DNA of 33,645 bases from an uncultured Acidimicrobiales bacterium (GTDB lineage: Bacteria; Actinomycetota; Acidimicrobiia; Acidimicrobiales; SZUA-35): contig CALHFG010000142.1 of the NCBI GenBank assembly GCA_938029215.1, positions 1 through 33,645 on the forward strand, read 5' to 3'. The notes under the pieces are model-generated. The model worked only from the letters and a program-made list of their open reading frames with translations, was not told the origin of the DNA and searched no databases. Each line of letters opens with the position of its first letter. Positions within the stretch are counted from its first letter, which is position 1. Position numbers and translations under genes: made by a program. Of the stretch, positions 23,535 through 31,936 are shown one piece after another.

Positions 23535-25390
23535 GTGATCGCCGCCGATCCGAGGTAGGCCGCCTGCACGTGAGGGTTGGCCTGCACTTCCGCTGGCGTT
23601 CCGTCGGCGATAACTTGCCCCTGGTCGAAGACGTAGATGCGGTCTGAAATACCGGTGATGAACCCGAGGTCGTGGTCGATGACAATGACCCCTGCGCCCA
23701 CGGTGGCCGCCATATGCCGTACCTGCTCGATCATGGTGAGCGATTCAGAGTCACTCATGCCGCTGGTTGGCTCATCGAGCAGCATGAACGAAGGAGCCAT
23801 CGCAGCCGCACGAGCGAGTTCGAGCCGACGGGAGTTGCCGTAGTCCAACTCACGAGCTCGGCGGTCACGATGCTCCCACAGGCCGGCCTCGGCCATGAGG
23901 GAATCGACATCGCGAATCGTGCGGTCGGCCCGGTGCTCATTGGCCACGAGAGCACTGACCTCGATGTTCTCGCGGACCGATAGCGAACCAAACAAACGCA
24001 GGTTCTGGAAGGTTCGGACAAGTCCGTTTCGAGATAGTTCGAATGCCGGCTTACCGCTGAGGTCAGCACCATCGATCGAGAACCGCCCCTCGGTTGGCTC
24101 GACCATGCCGGTGATCACATTTACAAACGTGGTTTTGCCAGCACCGTTTGGACCGATGATTCCAACAATCTCACCCCCCGCCGCCGTGATACCGGCGTCG
24201 GTAAGAGCCTTGAAGCCACCGAACGACACATTGATCCCTGAGGCTGCGAAGATCGTTTCCGGGACCGAGTCAAGTTCGGCGAGGCGCTGTGGTTCGACTT
24301 CCTGGCCGCGGCCGATCTTCTGGTAGAGCCACTGGTCGAACTCCCAGTCTTCCAGGATCCCGGATGACCGCCAGATCATGAACGCCACCATCGCCAGGCC
24401 CAGCACCACGCTGTTGAGGTTCTCACGGAACACCCAATCGAGCGGGGCCTCATCGAGTCCGATCCCAAAGATCTCAAAGCCGTCTTGGCCGAGCCGGCGT
24501 GCCAGCTCACGGGCCGCAGTCATGACTGCAACACCCAGAACCGCACCGGTGACCGAGTTCCGCCCTCCCACGATGAGCATCACGAGCGTGAGCATGGCGT
24601 AATCGAAGAAGAAGCGATCGGGCAGGATCGATCCGATTTGCCACACACGAAGCGACGAACCGACGGACACAACAGCCACCGAGATGAGTAGTGCGATCAT
24701 CTGTTGGACCAGCGGGTTGACTCCCATGGCGCGTGCCGCCAGGTTGTCTTCCCGAGCCGCAATAGCCAACTTGCCGCTGCGCGATTGACCATAAATCCGG
24801 GCGACCAACAGCGCCGCGAACAACGCGGCAAGAATCGGGGTTCGGCCCTTGAGTGACTCTCCGATGCCGAAGGCGATACCGCCGCGATTACCGCCGGTCA
24901 GCTCCGGCCAGCTCTTGGCGACCTCGTGGGTCACGAAGAGCAGAGCCAGCGTGATGACGGTCGCTGCGACCGACCCTGACTGGGCGCCGGACCGGGCCAG
25001 ACCGATGCCAACAATGAAGGCAAACACCAACGTGACTCCGACGGCGATCGCTATTGCAAGTGCGGGACTCACCTGGATATCGGACAGGCCAAAGGGTGCG
25101 CTTGGAATCCGCTTCAGTTTTTCCTCGGGCGAAATGGCATAGACGGCAAACACGTATCCCGCGATTGCTCCGAACCCGATGTGGCCAAACGACAAGATGC
25201 CGGTGTTGCCGATGTAGATCTGGATGCCGATCACGATGATGGCGTCCACCAACATTGTGGTGACGAGTCGTTCGGCGGAGCCGTTGCCAAGAATCGTTTG
25301 GTAGATCATTCCGCCGCCAAAAAGGACGGCAAACAGAACAAGCGAGCCGATAACCGGGAATGCGATGTCGCGGCGGGCGTTAGGGAACAT
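23531..25390 (-). CDS. fused branched-chain-type ABC permease and ATPase (LivM-LivG)
   Basis: A 619-residue inner-membrane protein joining two usually separate subunits. Residues about 1-340 are a LivM-type permease with many hydrophobic helices and TGILSFGHIGFGAIAGY. Residues about 385-619 are a LivG-type ATPase with Walker A GPNGAGKTT (about 411-419), Walker B FMLLDEPTSG and an H-loop in VIDHD. The ABC signature is LDYGNSRRLELARA, where LivG proteins usually have YGQQRR. ATG 25390 overlaps the LivH stop (TGATG), with GGTGGAG upstream. With LivH, LivF and the lipoprotein it completes one importer; no separate livM or livG is present. Confidence 0.94.
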   Translation of the reverse strand: MFPNARRDIAFPVIGSLVLFAVLFGGGMIYQTILGNGSAERLVTTMLVDAIIVIGIQIYIGNTGILSFGHIGFGAIAGYVFAVYAISPEEKLKRIPSAPFGLSDIQVSPALAIAIAVGVTLVFAFIVGIGLARSGAQSGSVAATVITLALLFVTHEVAKSWPELTGGNRGGIAFGIGESLKGRTPILAALFAALLVARIYGQSRSGKLAIAAREDNLAARAMGVNPLVQQMIALLISVAVVSVGSSLRVWQIGSILPDRFFFDYAMLTLVMLIVGGRNSVTGAVLGVAVMTAARELARRLGQDGFEIFGIGLDEAPLDWVFRENLNSVVLGLAMVAFMIWRSSGILEDWEFDQWLYQKIGRGQEVEPQRLAELDSVPETIFAASGINVSFGGFKALTDAGITAAGGEIVGIIGPNGAGKTTFVNVITGMVEPTEGRFSIDGADLSGKPAFELSRNGLVRTFQNLRLFGSLSVRENIEVSALVANEHRADRTIRDVDSLMAEAGLWEHRDRRARELDYGNSRRLELARAAAMAPSFMLLDEPTSGMSDSESLTMIEQVRHMAATVGAGVIVIDHDLGFITGISDRIYVFDQGQVIADGTPAEVQANPHVQAAYLGSAAIT

Positions 25391-26277
25391 CAGACGCGCT
25401 CCACCTGGGGCACCGAGAGCAGTCCGCCCGGCCGGAAGATGAACAGCAACGCGATCATGACGAACACGAACCCGGTCGTGAGGTTCTGGATCCCGACCGG
25501 CAGCCACGACCGCAGCAGCACCTCCGCCAACCCGAGCGCCAGCCCTCCGAGCACGGCTCCTCGCAGACTTCCGAGCCCACCGATTAAGGCGGCCAGGACG
25601 CCTTGCAGCATCGGGTTGATTCCTGCGGTTGGCGTGACCTGCCCTTCACGCATGATCCAGAACACGCCTGCGATACCGGCGAGGAATCCCGACAGTGCAA
25701 ACGCGCCCCGAATCACCGAGTCTGATTTCACACCCATGAGCCGGGCCGCATCGAAGTCGGCGGCAGCGGCGCGCAGGGCAAGCCCGAACATCGTGCGCTG
25801 AAGGAGCCACGTAGTTCCGGCGAGCACCACGACCGTGACGGCGATGACCACGAGATCAAACACCTCGATATTAAGTGAGCCGACGGCGAGCGTCTTGGCG
25901 AACCAAGTGGGACGCGGGTAGGGCTTTACCGAGGCCGATACATACAACAGGAACCCTGCGGACACGATGAAGTGAACTCCAAACGAGGTGAGCAAAAGCG
26001 TGAAGTCGGACGCTCCGCGAACCCGACTGAATGCCACCCGCTCGATGATCAGCGAAGTAATCACGGCACTGACGACGATCAGAGGTACGACGGTCCACCA
26101 GTTCCATCCGTTGTTGAAAGCCCAGTAGGTGAGGTAGCCAGGGATGGTGATCAATTCACCGTGTGCGAAGTTGAGCAGGTGCATGATGCCGAAAACCACG
26201 GCGACACCGAGGGCGAGCAAGGCATAGATGCTGCCGCGGCCAAGCCCATCGATCAGGTTCTGCAGTAGTTCTGACAT
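25390..26277 (-). CDS. livH: branched-chain-type ABC transporter permease LivH
   Basis: A 295-residue multi-span permease with the family signature near the N-terminus (SIYALLALGVAVVFGI then NFAHGEL) and about eight hydrophobic helices. It pairs with the LivM half of the fused protein to form the membrane channel. ATG 26277 has GGGAGG upstream with 7-nt spacing. It starts 3 bp after the LivF stop and ends in a TGATG overlap with the fusion gene. The family moves branched-chain amino acids but also urea, short amides and other amines or acids, so the symbol denotes the family only. Confidence 0.94.
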   Translation of the reverse strand: MSELLQNLIDGLGRGSIYALLALGVAVVFGIMHLLNFAHGELITIPGYLTYWAFNNGWNWWTVVPLIVVSAVITSLIIERVAFSRVRGASDFTLLLTSFGVHFIVSAGFLLYVSASVKPYPRPTWFAKTLAVGSLNIEVFDLVVIAVTVVVLAGTTWLLQRTMFGLALRAAAADFDAARLMGVKSDSVIRGAFALSGFLAGIAGVFWIMREGQVTPTAGINPMLQGVLAALIGGLGSLRGAVLGGLALGLAEVLLRSWLPVGIQNLTTGFVFVMIALLFIFRPGGLLSVPQVERV

Positions 26278-26280
26278 CGG

Positions 26281-26982
26281 TCAGCCTCCCACGAAGGTGT
26301 CAAAGAGATCGGAACGAGCAAGCAGCTCCTGCCCCGTTCCGTCGGCGACGATTTCGCCGCTGCGCAGCACGTAGGCTCGGTCTGCCACCTCAAGCATCCG
26401 GGTGGCATTTTGCTCCACGACGAGAATGGTCCTTCCCTGACTGCGGAGCGTTTCAAGAAGTTCGAACACCAGGTCCACGAGTATCGGCGCGAGGCCCAGG
26501 GATGGCTCGTCCATCATGATGAGCTTTGGCTTCGACATCAGCGCGCGGGCGATCGCCAGTTGTTGGGCTTCGCCCCCCGACATGTATCCAGCGGCGGTGT
26601 CCCACTTGTCCCGCAAGACCGGGAAGAGCTCAGCCATCTCTTCAAGCATCTCGGCGCGTTCGGACGCTTTGCGGATCACGCCACCGATTTTCAGGTTCTC
26701 TTCAACGGTCATGTCGGAGAAGATTCGGCGGTGTTCTGGAACCAACGCCAGACCGGATCGAAGGATCTTCTCCGGGGCGGTAGAGGTGATGTCGGATCCG
26801 TCGAAGCTGATGGTGCCGGAACTGATCGGCAGGAGGCCCGCGATCGATCCCAGCAATGTTGTCTTTCCTGCCCCGTTGGGGCCGATGAGGCCAACGACCT
26901 CACCTTCCCCAACGGTCAGGTGTGCATCTCGAAGTGCGGCGATCGCACCGTAGGTGGTTGTGAGTCCCGATACTTCGAGCAT
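26281..26982 (-). CDS. livF: branched-chain-type ABC transporter ATPase LivF
   Basis: A 233-residue ATP-binding subunit of normal LivF length. Walker A is GPNGAGKTT (34-42), the signature is MSGGEAQQLAIARAL (about 134), Walker B is LIMMDEPSLGLAP, and VVEQN holds the family's H-loop replacement. It couples ATP hydrolysis to the LivH/LivM-LivG permease. It begins 9 bp after the stop of the substrate-binding protein gene, without an obvious Shine-Dalgarno site, so translation probably depends on coupling. Confidence 0.95.
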   Translation of the reverse strand: MLEVSGLTTTYGAIAALRDAHLTVGEGEVVGLIGPNGAGKTTLLGSIAGLLPISSGTISFDGSDITSTAPEKILRSGLALVPEHRRIFSDMTVEENLKIGGVIRKASERAEMLEEMAELFPVLRDKWDTAAGYMSGGEAQQLAIARALMSKPKLIMMDEPSLGLAPILVDLVFELLETLRSQGRTILVVEQNATRMLEVADRAYVLRSGEIVADGTGQELLARSDLFDTFVGG

Positions 26983-26991
26983 TGAAGGGAG

Positions 26992-28263
26992 TTAGCCGAT
27001 CGTGTCGAGAAGGACGTTCGCGCCGTCGGTTACCTGAACGATTGACACGGCCTTTGGCGGGATGCCATTAGTTCCGGCGTAGGTGATCGAACCCGAGGTG
27101 CCCTCAAAGTCGGAGATGACCTTTACGGCTTCGGCGATACCGGCAGGGTCGTTGCATCCGCAATCAAGGATTCCTTGGATGCCGAGGAACATCGAGTCGA
27201 TGTAGAGCGGCATGAAAGCAGGAGCGTCGCTGGCGAGCGTGCCGGAGTCAGCAAGAACCGATTCCAACTGACTTCCCGATTCGATCAGCGTGTGAGGTGT
27301 GTGAATGAAGCCCTCGCCACCGGGGTCGGCAGTGATGCCGGTGGCGTCGAATGCATCGGTTCCCATGTAGGTGATGCCATCGAGGCCCTGGCCCTCCATC
27401 TGAGCTCGAAGTGCAGTGATCTGGAAGCCAGCCCCGGCTGAGAAGAAGACCTCGGTGCCGTCAGCGACGCTGGCGATCTCGTTGACCTGAGAAGAGAAGT
27501 CGGTGTCCACAAACCAGGTGTAGGTCTGTTCGCTCACGATTTCGCCACCACCGGCGGTGAAGGCGGCCTTAAACGCATCGGGGTTGACGCCCGAGTAGGG
27601 AACGCCTTCGCCCTCGGTGAAGATGATCGCCCGGGTCAGACCCTGGGAGAGCGCAAAGTCGGCGGAAGCTATCGATTGACCGTTGTCATCGAAGGTCACG
27701 AGGAACGTGTTGTTCGCGGCATCAGCAAGGGTTGGCTCGGTCGAGGCTGCTGCAAAGATCGCGTACTCGCCGCCACCGGTCTGTTGCATAGGCAGCGTGG
27801 CATCGGCGAAGGGCGGACCGATGAAGAACTGGGCACCCCAGTCGATGAGCTCCTGGGTAGCGAGGGCGGGGTCGTCGCCGGACTCTCGAACGTCTACTTC
27901 GACGGGGCGACCGTTGATTCCACCAGCGCAGTTTGCGAGCTGAGCGACATAGGGCACGACCTCAGAACCGGGCACGTCGACGAAGCCGGCTGCCTCGCTG
28001 AAGTCCATGACCATGCCGACCTTGATCGACTCACCGGTCGGTTCTGCGGCACAGTTGTCTAGGTCGGCGCTCAGGATGGCATCGATGTCGAGCCCCGTAG
28101 CCGCTGGTGCAGCTTCGTCATCTGAACTGGGTTCCTCGGCACCTCCGTCGTCGCTGGCGGTGCCGTCATCGGATGGAGTTTCGGCGGCGTCTGAGCCACT
28201 GCTACACGCCCCCGCAAACATTGCTAAGGCCAAGAGCAGCCCCATTAGCTGGCGAAATTTCAC
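26992..28263 (-). CDS. branched-chain-type ABC substrate-binding lipoprotein
   Basis: A 423-residue periplasmic-binding-protein type 1 (LivK-like) lipoprotein. The signal peptide ends in the lipobox FAGAC, with Cys20 as the lipidated residue. An Asp/Glu/Ser-rich linker (about 21-55) tethers the binding domain (IKVGMVMDFSEAAGF onward) to the membrane. The start is GTG 28263, with AAGGGGAG just upstream; a TTG at 28278 would place that ribosome site inside the gene. It is the first and promoter-proximal gene of the eight-gene operon. The ligand is unknown; the downstream GS-like enzyme suggests an amine or amino compound. Confidence 0.95.
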   Translation of the reverse strand: MKFRQLMGLLLALAMFAGACSSGSDAAETPSDDGTASDDGGAEEPSSDDEAAPAATGLDIDAILSADLDNCAAEPTGESIKVGMVMDFSEAAGFVDVPGSEVVPYVAQLANCAGGINGRPVEVDVRESGDDPALATQELIDWGAQFFIGPPFADATLPMQQTGGGEYAIFAAASTEPTLADAANNTFLVTFDDNGQSIASADFALSQGLTRAIIFTEGEGVPYSGVNPDAFKAAFTAGGGEIVSEQTYTWFVDTDFSSQVNEIASVADGTEVFFSAGAGFQITALRAQMEGQGLDGITYMGTDAFDATGITADPGGEGFIHTPHTLIESGSQLESVLADSGTLASDAPAFMPLYIDSMFLGIQGILDCGCNDPAGIAEAVKVISDFEGTSGSITYAGTNGIPPKAVSIVQVTDGANVLLDTIG

Positions 28264-28313
28264 GATTCTCCCCTTCAAGGTGTCAAAGCAGGCCCGGCGG
28301 CCTACTTTTGCAT

Positions 28314-28342
28314 ATTGTATTTAATTTGGTCTGACTGTAGCG
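28314..28342 (-). promoter_or_regulatory. promoter candidate for the transporter operon
   Basis: On the minus strand TACAAT (28319-28314) is a near-perfect -10 in a local AT-rich patch. About 16-17 bp upstream lies GCTACA/CGCTAC, a poor -35 match, so activation or an extended element may be needed. It lies about 50 bp before the GTG of the lipoprotein gene. Confidence 0.45.
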
Positions 28343-28368
28343 GACGTCACATCCGCAGACGTAACGCC

Positions 28369-28383
28369 GGTCACATTCTGACC
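28369..28383. promoter_or_regulatory. inverted repeat, candidate operator
   Basis: GGTCA-CATTC-TGACC is a perfect 5-bp inverted repeat with a 5-bp spacer, located between the divergent lipoprotein and gamma-glutamyl hydrolase genes. The size fits a GntR-type dimer site, but the arms are short. Confidence 0.3.
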
Positions 28384-28411
28384 GAGCTGTCACGGCGAAT
28401 ACAACCGATTC

Positions 28412-28428
28412 ACCGAAATTTGTTCGGT
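28412..28428. promoter_or_regulatory. inverted repeat overlapping the first direct repeat
   Basis: ACCGAA-ATTTG-TTCGGT has perfect 6-bp arms. Its right arm is part of the first copy of the 23-bp direct repeat at 28420-28442, so one protein could be using both elements. Confidence 0.35.
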
Positions 28429-28475
28429 AGCTAACGATTGCCGCAATAGCTTTTGTTCGGTAGCAAACGGTTGCC
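28420..28475 (+). repeat. pair of 23-bp direct repeats in the divergent promoter region
   Basis: Copies at 28420-28442 and 28453-28475 share 21 of 23 bases (both begin TTGTTCGGTAGC and end TTGCC after a small difference). They are offset by 33 bp, about three helical turns, so bound proteins would sit on the same face of the DNA. They lie upstream of the hydrolase gene (28555) and may be activator or repressor sites for it, for the transporter operon, or for both. Confidence 0.7.
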
Positions 28476-28554
28476 AAGTTGGGCCACACTCTGTTTCGTA
28501 CGTCACGCCAGATTTCGACCACCCAAAAGCCACAAGGGACTCAAAGGACATCGC

Positions 28555-29265
28555 ATGAAACCACTCATTGGTCTGACCGGGCGTCGCAAGAACGGCTCGC
28601 AACTCGTTGGACAACCCGACAGCCTGCGCCACCTCGAGGGTGACTGGTACTACGCAGACTATGCCCGCGGGGTGTTGGCCGCCGGTGGTTTGCCGGTCCA
28701 TCTACCGCTCGACGCGGATCCCGCGCTATTCGTCGACCGACTCGATGGCATTCTGATCTCCGGCGGTGCTGACGTGTGGCCCGAGCGCTACGGCGCCACA
28801 CCACTCCCCTCTGCGGACCCAGCCGAACATGAGCGCGACGACTTCGAACTGTCATTGCTCGACGCCGCCGCTAGCCGTTCCCTTCCGACTCTCGGTATCT
28901 GCCGGGGCCTACAAGTCATGAACGTGCACGCGGGCGGCACCCTTCATCAACACGTCCCCGAGCACGCTCGGTACGACGTAAGCCCAACGGGACCGATCCA
29001 TACCATCTCGATTGCCGAAGATTCCGCGCTCGCCGGTCTGTATGGCACGACCCACCAGGTCAACTCGTTACACCATCAGACCGTCGACCGGGTTGGTGAA
29101 GGCTTCACCATCACCGCATCGCACGAAGACGGGACCATCGAAGGGTTCGAGCATCACACGCTGCCGATGCTCGCGGTCCAGTGGCACCCCGAGATGCTCG
29201 ACACGCGTGATACCGACCCGGTCTTCGGCTGGATAGTGCAGCAGGCCGCAGCTCGCATCGGCTAA
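28555..29265 (+). CDS. puuD: gamma-glutamyl hydrolase, class I glutamine amidotransferase-like (PuuD type)
   Basis: A 236-residue peptidase C26 enzyme. The nucleophile Cys is in GICRGLQ and the catalytic His-Glu pair in QWHPEM; DGILISGGADVWPERYG is the N-terminal family block. The family hydrolyses gamma-glutamyl-GABA and related amides to glutamate and the free product. The start is ATG 28555 with AAAGGA upstream; an earlier in-frame TTG at 28453 falls in the repeat element. It is divergent from the transporter/GS operon and so probably completes the same gamma-glutamylation pathway. Its stop is 7 bp from that of the convergent methyltransferase. The symbol denotes the family; the true substrate may differ. 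Confidence 0.92.
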   Translation: MKPLIGLTGRRKNGSQLVGQPDSLRHLEGDWYYADYARGVLAAGGLPVHLPLDADPALFVDRLDGILISGGADVWPERYGATPLPSADPAEHERDDFELSLLDAAASRSLPTLGICRGLQVMNVHAGGTLHQHVPEHARYDVSPTGPIHTISIAEDSALAGLYGTTHQVNSLHHQTVDRVGEGFTITASHEDGTIEGFEHHTLPMLAVQWHPEMLDTRDTDPVFGWIVQQAAARIG

Positions 29266-29272
29266 ATCCCGA

Positions 29273-30106
29273 TCAGCCTGGCTTGCGGCAGATGATTTCA
29301 ATCGGAGCGATCGTGCCAGCTGAGATAGCCGAAACCATGTTCGCAATCTTCGTTGATGCCTCTTGACCAAGAATGAGGTGCAGTCCTAGCGGCGGCGTCC
29401 CGTCGCCACCTGCCGCGTTCTTACGTATGGCGTCAAAGAATCGGATGGCGTAATCGCGTCGATTCCGAACCTGTTCGACCTCGAACCCGGCGGCCCCGAG
29501 AGCGTCGGTGTAGGTGGTCTGATCATCGACGAAGCTCATGGAGGCATTGGCCGCCCAGGGCACCGGGTAGACCAGCGGAGCTTCCGAGGTACGCATAAGG
29601 TCATAGAGCCCGAACCGGCCCCCGGCTCGCAAAACCCGGAACACCTCGCCACACAAGGCCTGTTTGTCCTCGATGTTCATGCCGACATGCAACTGGACGG
29701 CGCCATCGAAGTCTCCGTCATCAAACGGCATGTCGAGCGCACTGCCAACCTCAAACCGAGCTCGCTCGCTCAGCCCTGTCATGGCGGTGAGTTCGCCGGC
29801 GACCGAGACGTACTTCGGAGCCAGGTCGAGACCGGTCACGTCACAGCCAAACCTTGATGCGAGGAATCGGGCGGTTCCCCCGATGCCACAGCCGATGTCG
29901 AGCATCGCCGTCTCGGCTTCAACCCCGAGCCGCTCACACAGTTCGGTCGTTGCTGCTCGCCCTCCGACATGAAATTCATCCACAGGAGCGAGGACGTCCA
30001 CATCCACCGTCTCCGCGCTCAAGCCCATCTTGTGGAGGCCCGTTTGAATCTTCGACAGAAGCTCGTTTCCCCCGTAGTGGTCCACCAGATCTGCGGCAAC
30101 CGACAT
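29273..30106 (-). CDS. class I SAM-dependent methyltransferase
   Basis: A 277-residue methyltransferase of the UbiE/Methyltransf_11 type. Motif I is LDIGCGIGG (69-77), the acidic residue ending strand 2 is in VTGLDLAPKYV, and FDDGDFDGAVQLHVGMNIEDK marks the catalytic face. It resembles sarcosine/dimethylglycine or tocopherol-type small-molecule methyltransferases, but the acceptor is not predictable. The start is ATG 30106 (MSVAADLVDHYGG); a longer frame to 30229 would cross the start of the divergent sulfatase gene. There are 96 bp between the two genes. Confidence 0.9.
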   Translation of the reverse strand: MSVAADLVDHYGGNELLSKIQTGLHKMGLSAETVDVDVLAPVDEFHVGGRAATTELCERLGVEAETAMLDIGCGIGGTARFLASRFGCDVTGLDLAPKYVSVAGELTAMTGLSERARFEVGSALDMPFDDGDFDGAVQLHVGMNIEDKQALCGEVFRVLRAGGRFGLYDLMRTSEAPLVYPVPWAANASMSFVDDQTTYTDALGAAGFEVEQVRNRRDYAIRFFDAIRKNAAGGDGTPPLGLHLILGQEASTKIANMVSAISAGTIAPIEIICRKPG

Positions 30107-30202
30107 GCTGTTTCCCACCGTTCTGCTGCCCGATTGGGCCGCACCGCAATCATAGGTACTGGCCAGGGACTCCCCAAAGCCCTCGTGTGGGAGACTGAGA
30201 GG

Positions 30203-31852
30203 ATGACCGCACCCGACCTTTCTGCACATCCGATAAGGAACGTGTTGTTCATCATGTGTGACCAGCTCCGGTTCGATGCGTTGTCGTGTGCCGGCGGGTT
30301 GATCGACACACCAAACATCGATGCTCTGGCAGCGCGAGGCGTGCGGTTTGACCGAGCGTTCGTGCAGGGATCGGTTTGCGGGTCGTCACGAATGAGCACC
30401 TACACCGGTCGATACGTCCAATCCCACGGCAGTCGGTACAACCGAGTGCCACTATCGGTCTCGCAACGAACGATCGGCGACCATCTAGAACCTCTCGGCG
30501 TCCGTAGCGTGCTCGTTGGCAAGACTCATATGGCGGTCGATCACAGCGGTCTCAACCGACTACGACTCGACCCCAACGACCCATCAACCGAGATCGTCAA
30601 TCAGTGTGGCTTCGAACCCTTCGAGCGAGCTGACGGGCTGATACCCGACGGCGTTCCCGCCCTCTTTGACCAGCGGTATAACCACTTCCTAAGGGACAAT
30701 GGATTTCCGGGCGAAAACCCATGGCACACGACGGCAAACTCGGTTGTCGGCCCTGACGGCAGCCGACTGTCGGGCTGGCTTCTCAAGGCGTCGGCCTATC
30801 CCGCCATCGTCCCGGATGAACTGTCTGAGACGGCATACATGACCACCCGGGCGATCGACTTCATTCGCGAAGCGGGCGAAGATCGCTGGTGCCTTCACCT
30901 CTCCTACATCAAACCGCATTGGCCATACGTGGTTTCAGATCCGTACCACAACATGGTCGATGCTCTTGATCTCCCTACACCGAATCGGTCCGATGCCGAG
31001 TTGCAATCGGATCATCCCCTACTACGTGCCCTCCAGCAAAGTCGCATTGGCGAAACGTTCTCCCGCTCCGAAGTTCGCAACACCGTATATCCGGCATACC
31101 TGGGCCTGGTAAAGCAGATCGACACTCACCTAGGCCGACTCTTCCAGGAACTCGAAAGACTTGGTCGAGCCGATGACACCATGATCGTTCTCACGGCCGA
31201 CCACGGCGACTACATGGGCGATCACTGGATGGGAGAGAAGGATTGGCTTCATGAAGAGATCGTGCGGACGCCACTCATCGTTGCAGACCCGCGGCCTTCT
31301 GCCGACACCACCCGCGGTTCGGTGAACACCGACCTCGTCGAGTGCATCGACCTTGCCCCGACATTCGTGGAGGCGATGGGAGGAAGCACCGAGGACAACC
31401 TGTGGCTTGAGGGCCACTCACTTCTGAAGCTAATCAACGGCGAACCAGCAACTTCGGAGGACCGAGGCGCTGCTATTTGCGAGTCCGAGCTCAGTTATCT
31501 CGAGCTACCAGGCGATTTCAACACGTACCCGAAGAGTGCGCTTCGGGCCACCATGATTCGCACCCAGCGCTACAAGTACATCCTGTGCGAGACCGGACCG
31601 AACCTGTTGTACGACCTCCAAGAAGATCCGGCTGAGCTCCACGATCGGGCCGATGATCCCGCGCTCGGAGGAGTCCGCACAGACCTACACGAACAACTCT
31701 TCGACTGGTTTCGGGCCAGGACCCATGAGGTGACACGGCGAACACCCTCGGATGACCCGGAACGGCTCGGGCAAGATGCCCGAGAAGGTGTGTTCATCGG
31801 CTACTGGGACGAGAATGATGCCGCGGCAGACCACGCCGACCATCTCTTGTAG
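30203..31852 (+). CDS. sulfatase / phosphonate monoester hydrolase-like enzyme
   Basis: A 549-residue alkaline-phosphatase-superfamily hydrolase needing formylglycine. The modified residue is expected to be Cys59 in the motif CGSSRMSTYTGR, a C-x-S-x-R variant of the usual C-x-P/A-x-R. Metal ligands are Asp20 (MCDQLRFDAL) and Asp333-His334 (TADHGDYMGDHW), with Lys237 and His239 (KPHWPY) as likely substrate contacts. The sequence after the Cys (YTGRYVQSHGSRYN) resembles phosphonate monoester hydrolases, which also cleave phospho- and sulfo-diesters. There is no signal peptide, so it is probably cytoplasmic. The start is ATG 30203 with GGAG upstream. No formylglycine-generating enzyme is in the window. 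Confidence 0.92.
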   Translation: MTAPDLSAHPIRNVLFIMCDQLRFDALSCAGGLIDTPNIDALAARGVRFDRAFVQGSVCGSSRMSTYTGRYVQSHGSRYNRVPLSVSQRTIGDHLEPLGVRSVLVGKTHMAVDHSGLNRLRLDPNDPSTEIVNQCGFEPFERADGLIPDGVPALFDQRYNHFLRDNGFPGENPWHTTANSVVGPDGSRLSGWLLKASAYPAIVPDELSETAYMTTRAIDFIREAGEDRWCLHLSYIKPHWPYVVSDPYHNMVDALDLPTPNRSDAELQSDHPLLRALQQSRIGETFSRSEVRNTVYPAYLGLVKQIDTHLGRLFQELERLGRADDTMIVLTADHGDYMGDHWMGEKDWLHEEIVRTPLIVADPRPSADTTRGSVNTDLVECIDLAPTFVEAMGGSTEDNLWLEGHSLLKLINGEPATSEDRGAAICESELSYLELPGDFNTYPKSALRATMIRTQRYKYILCETGPNLLYDLQEDPAELHDRADDPALGGVRTDLHEQLFDWFRARTHEVTRRTPSDDPERLGQDAREGVFIGYWDENDAAADHADHLL

Positions 31853-31936
31853 CTCGCACCGATAGACCTTCGAACCTGACGAGAACCGACTACCGAACCA
31901 GCTCGGAATCGGCGGCGAGTGGAGCATACTTGTCCC

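Noticed and set aside
29969..30202. Longer sulfatase reading from 29969
   Set aside because: It runs antisense through the methyltransferase gene; the conserved sulfatase start begins at 30203.
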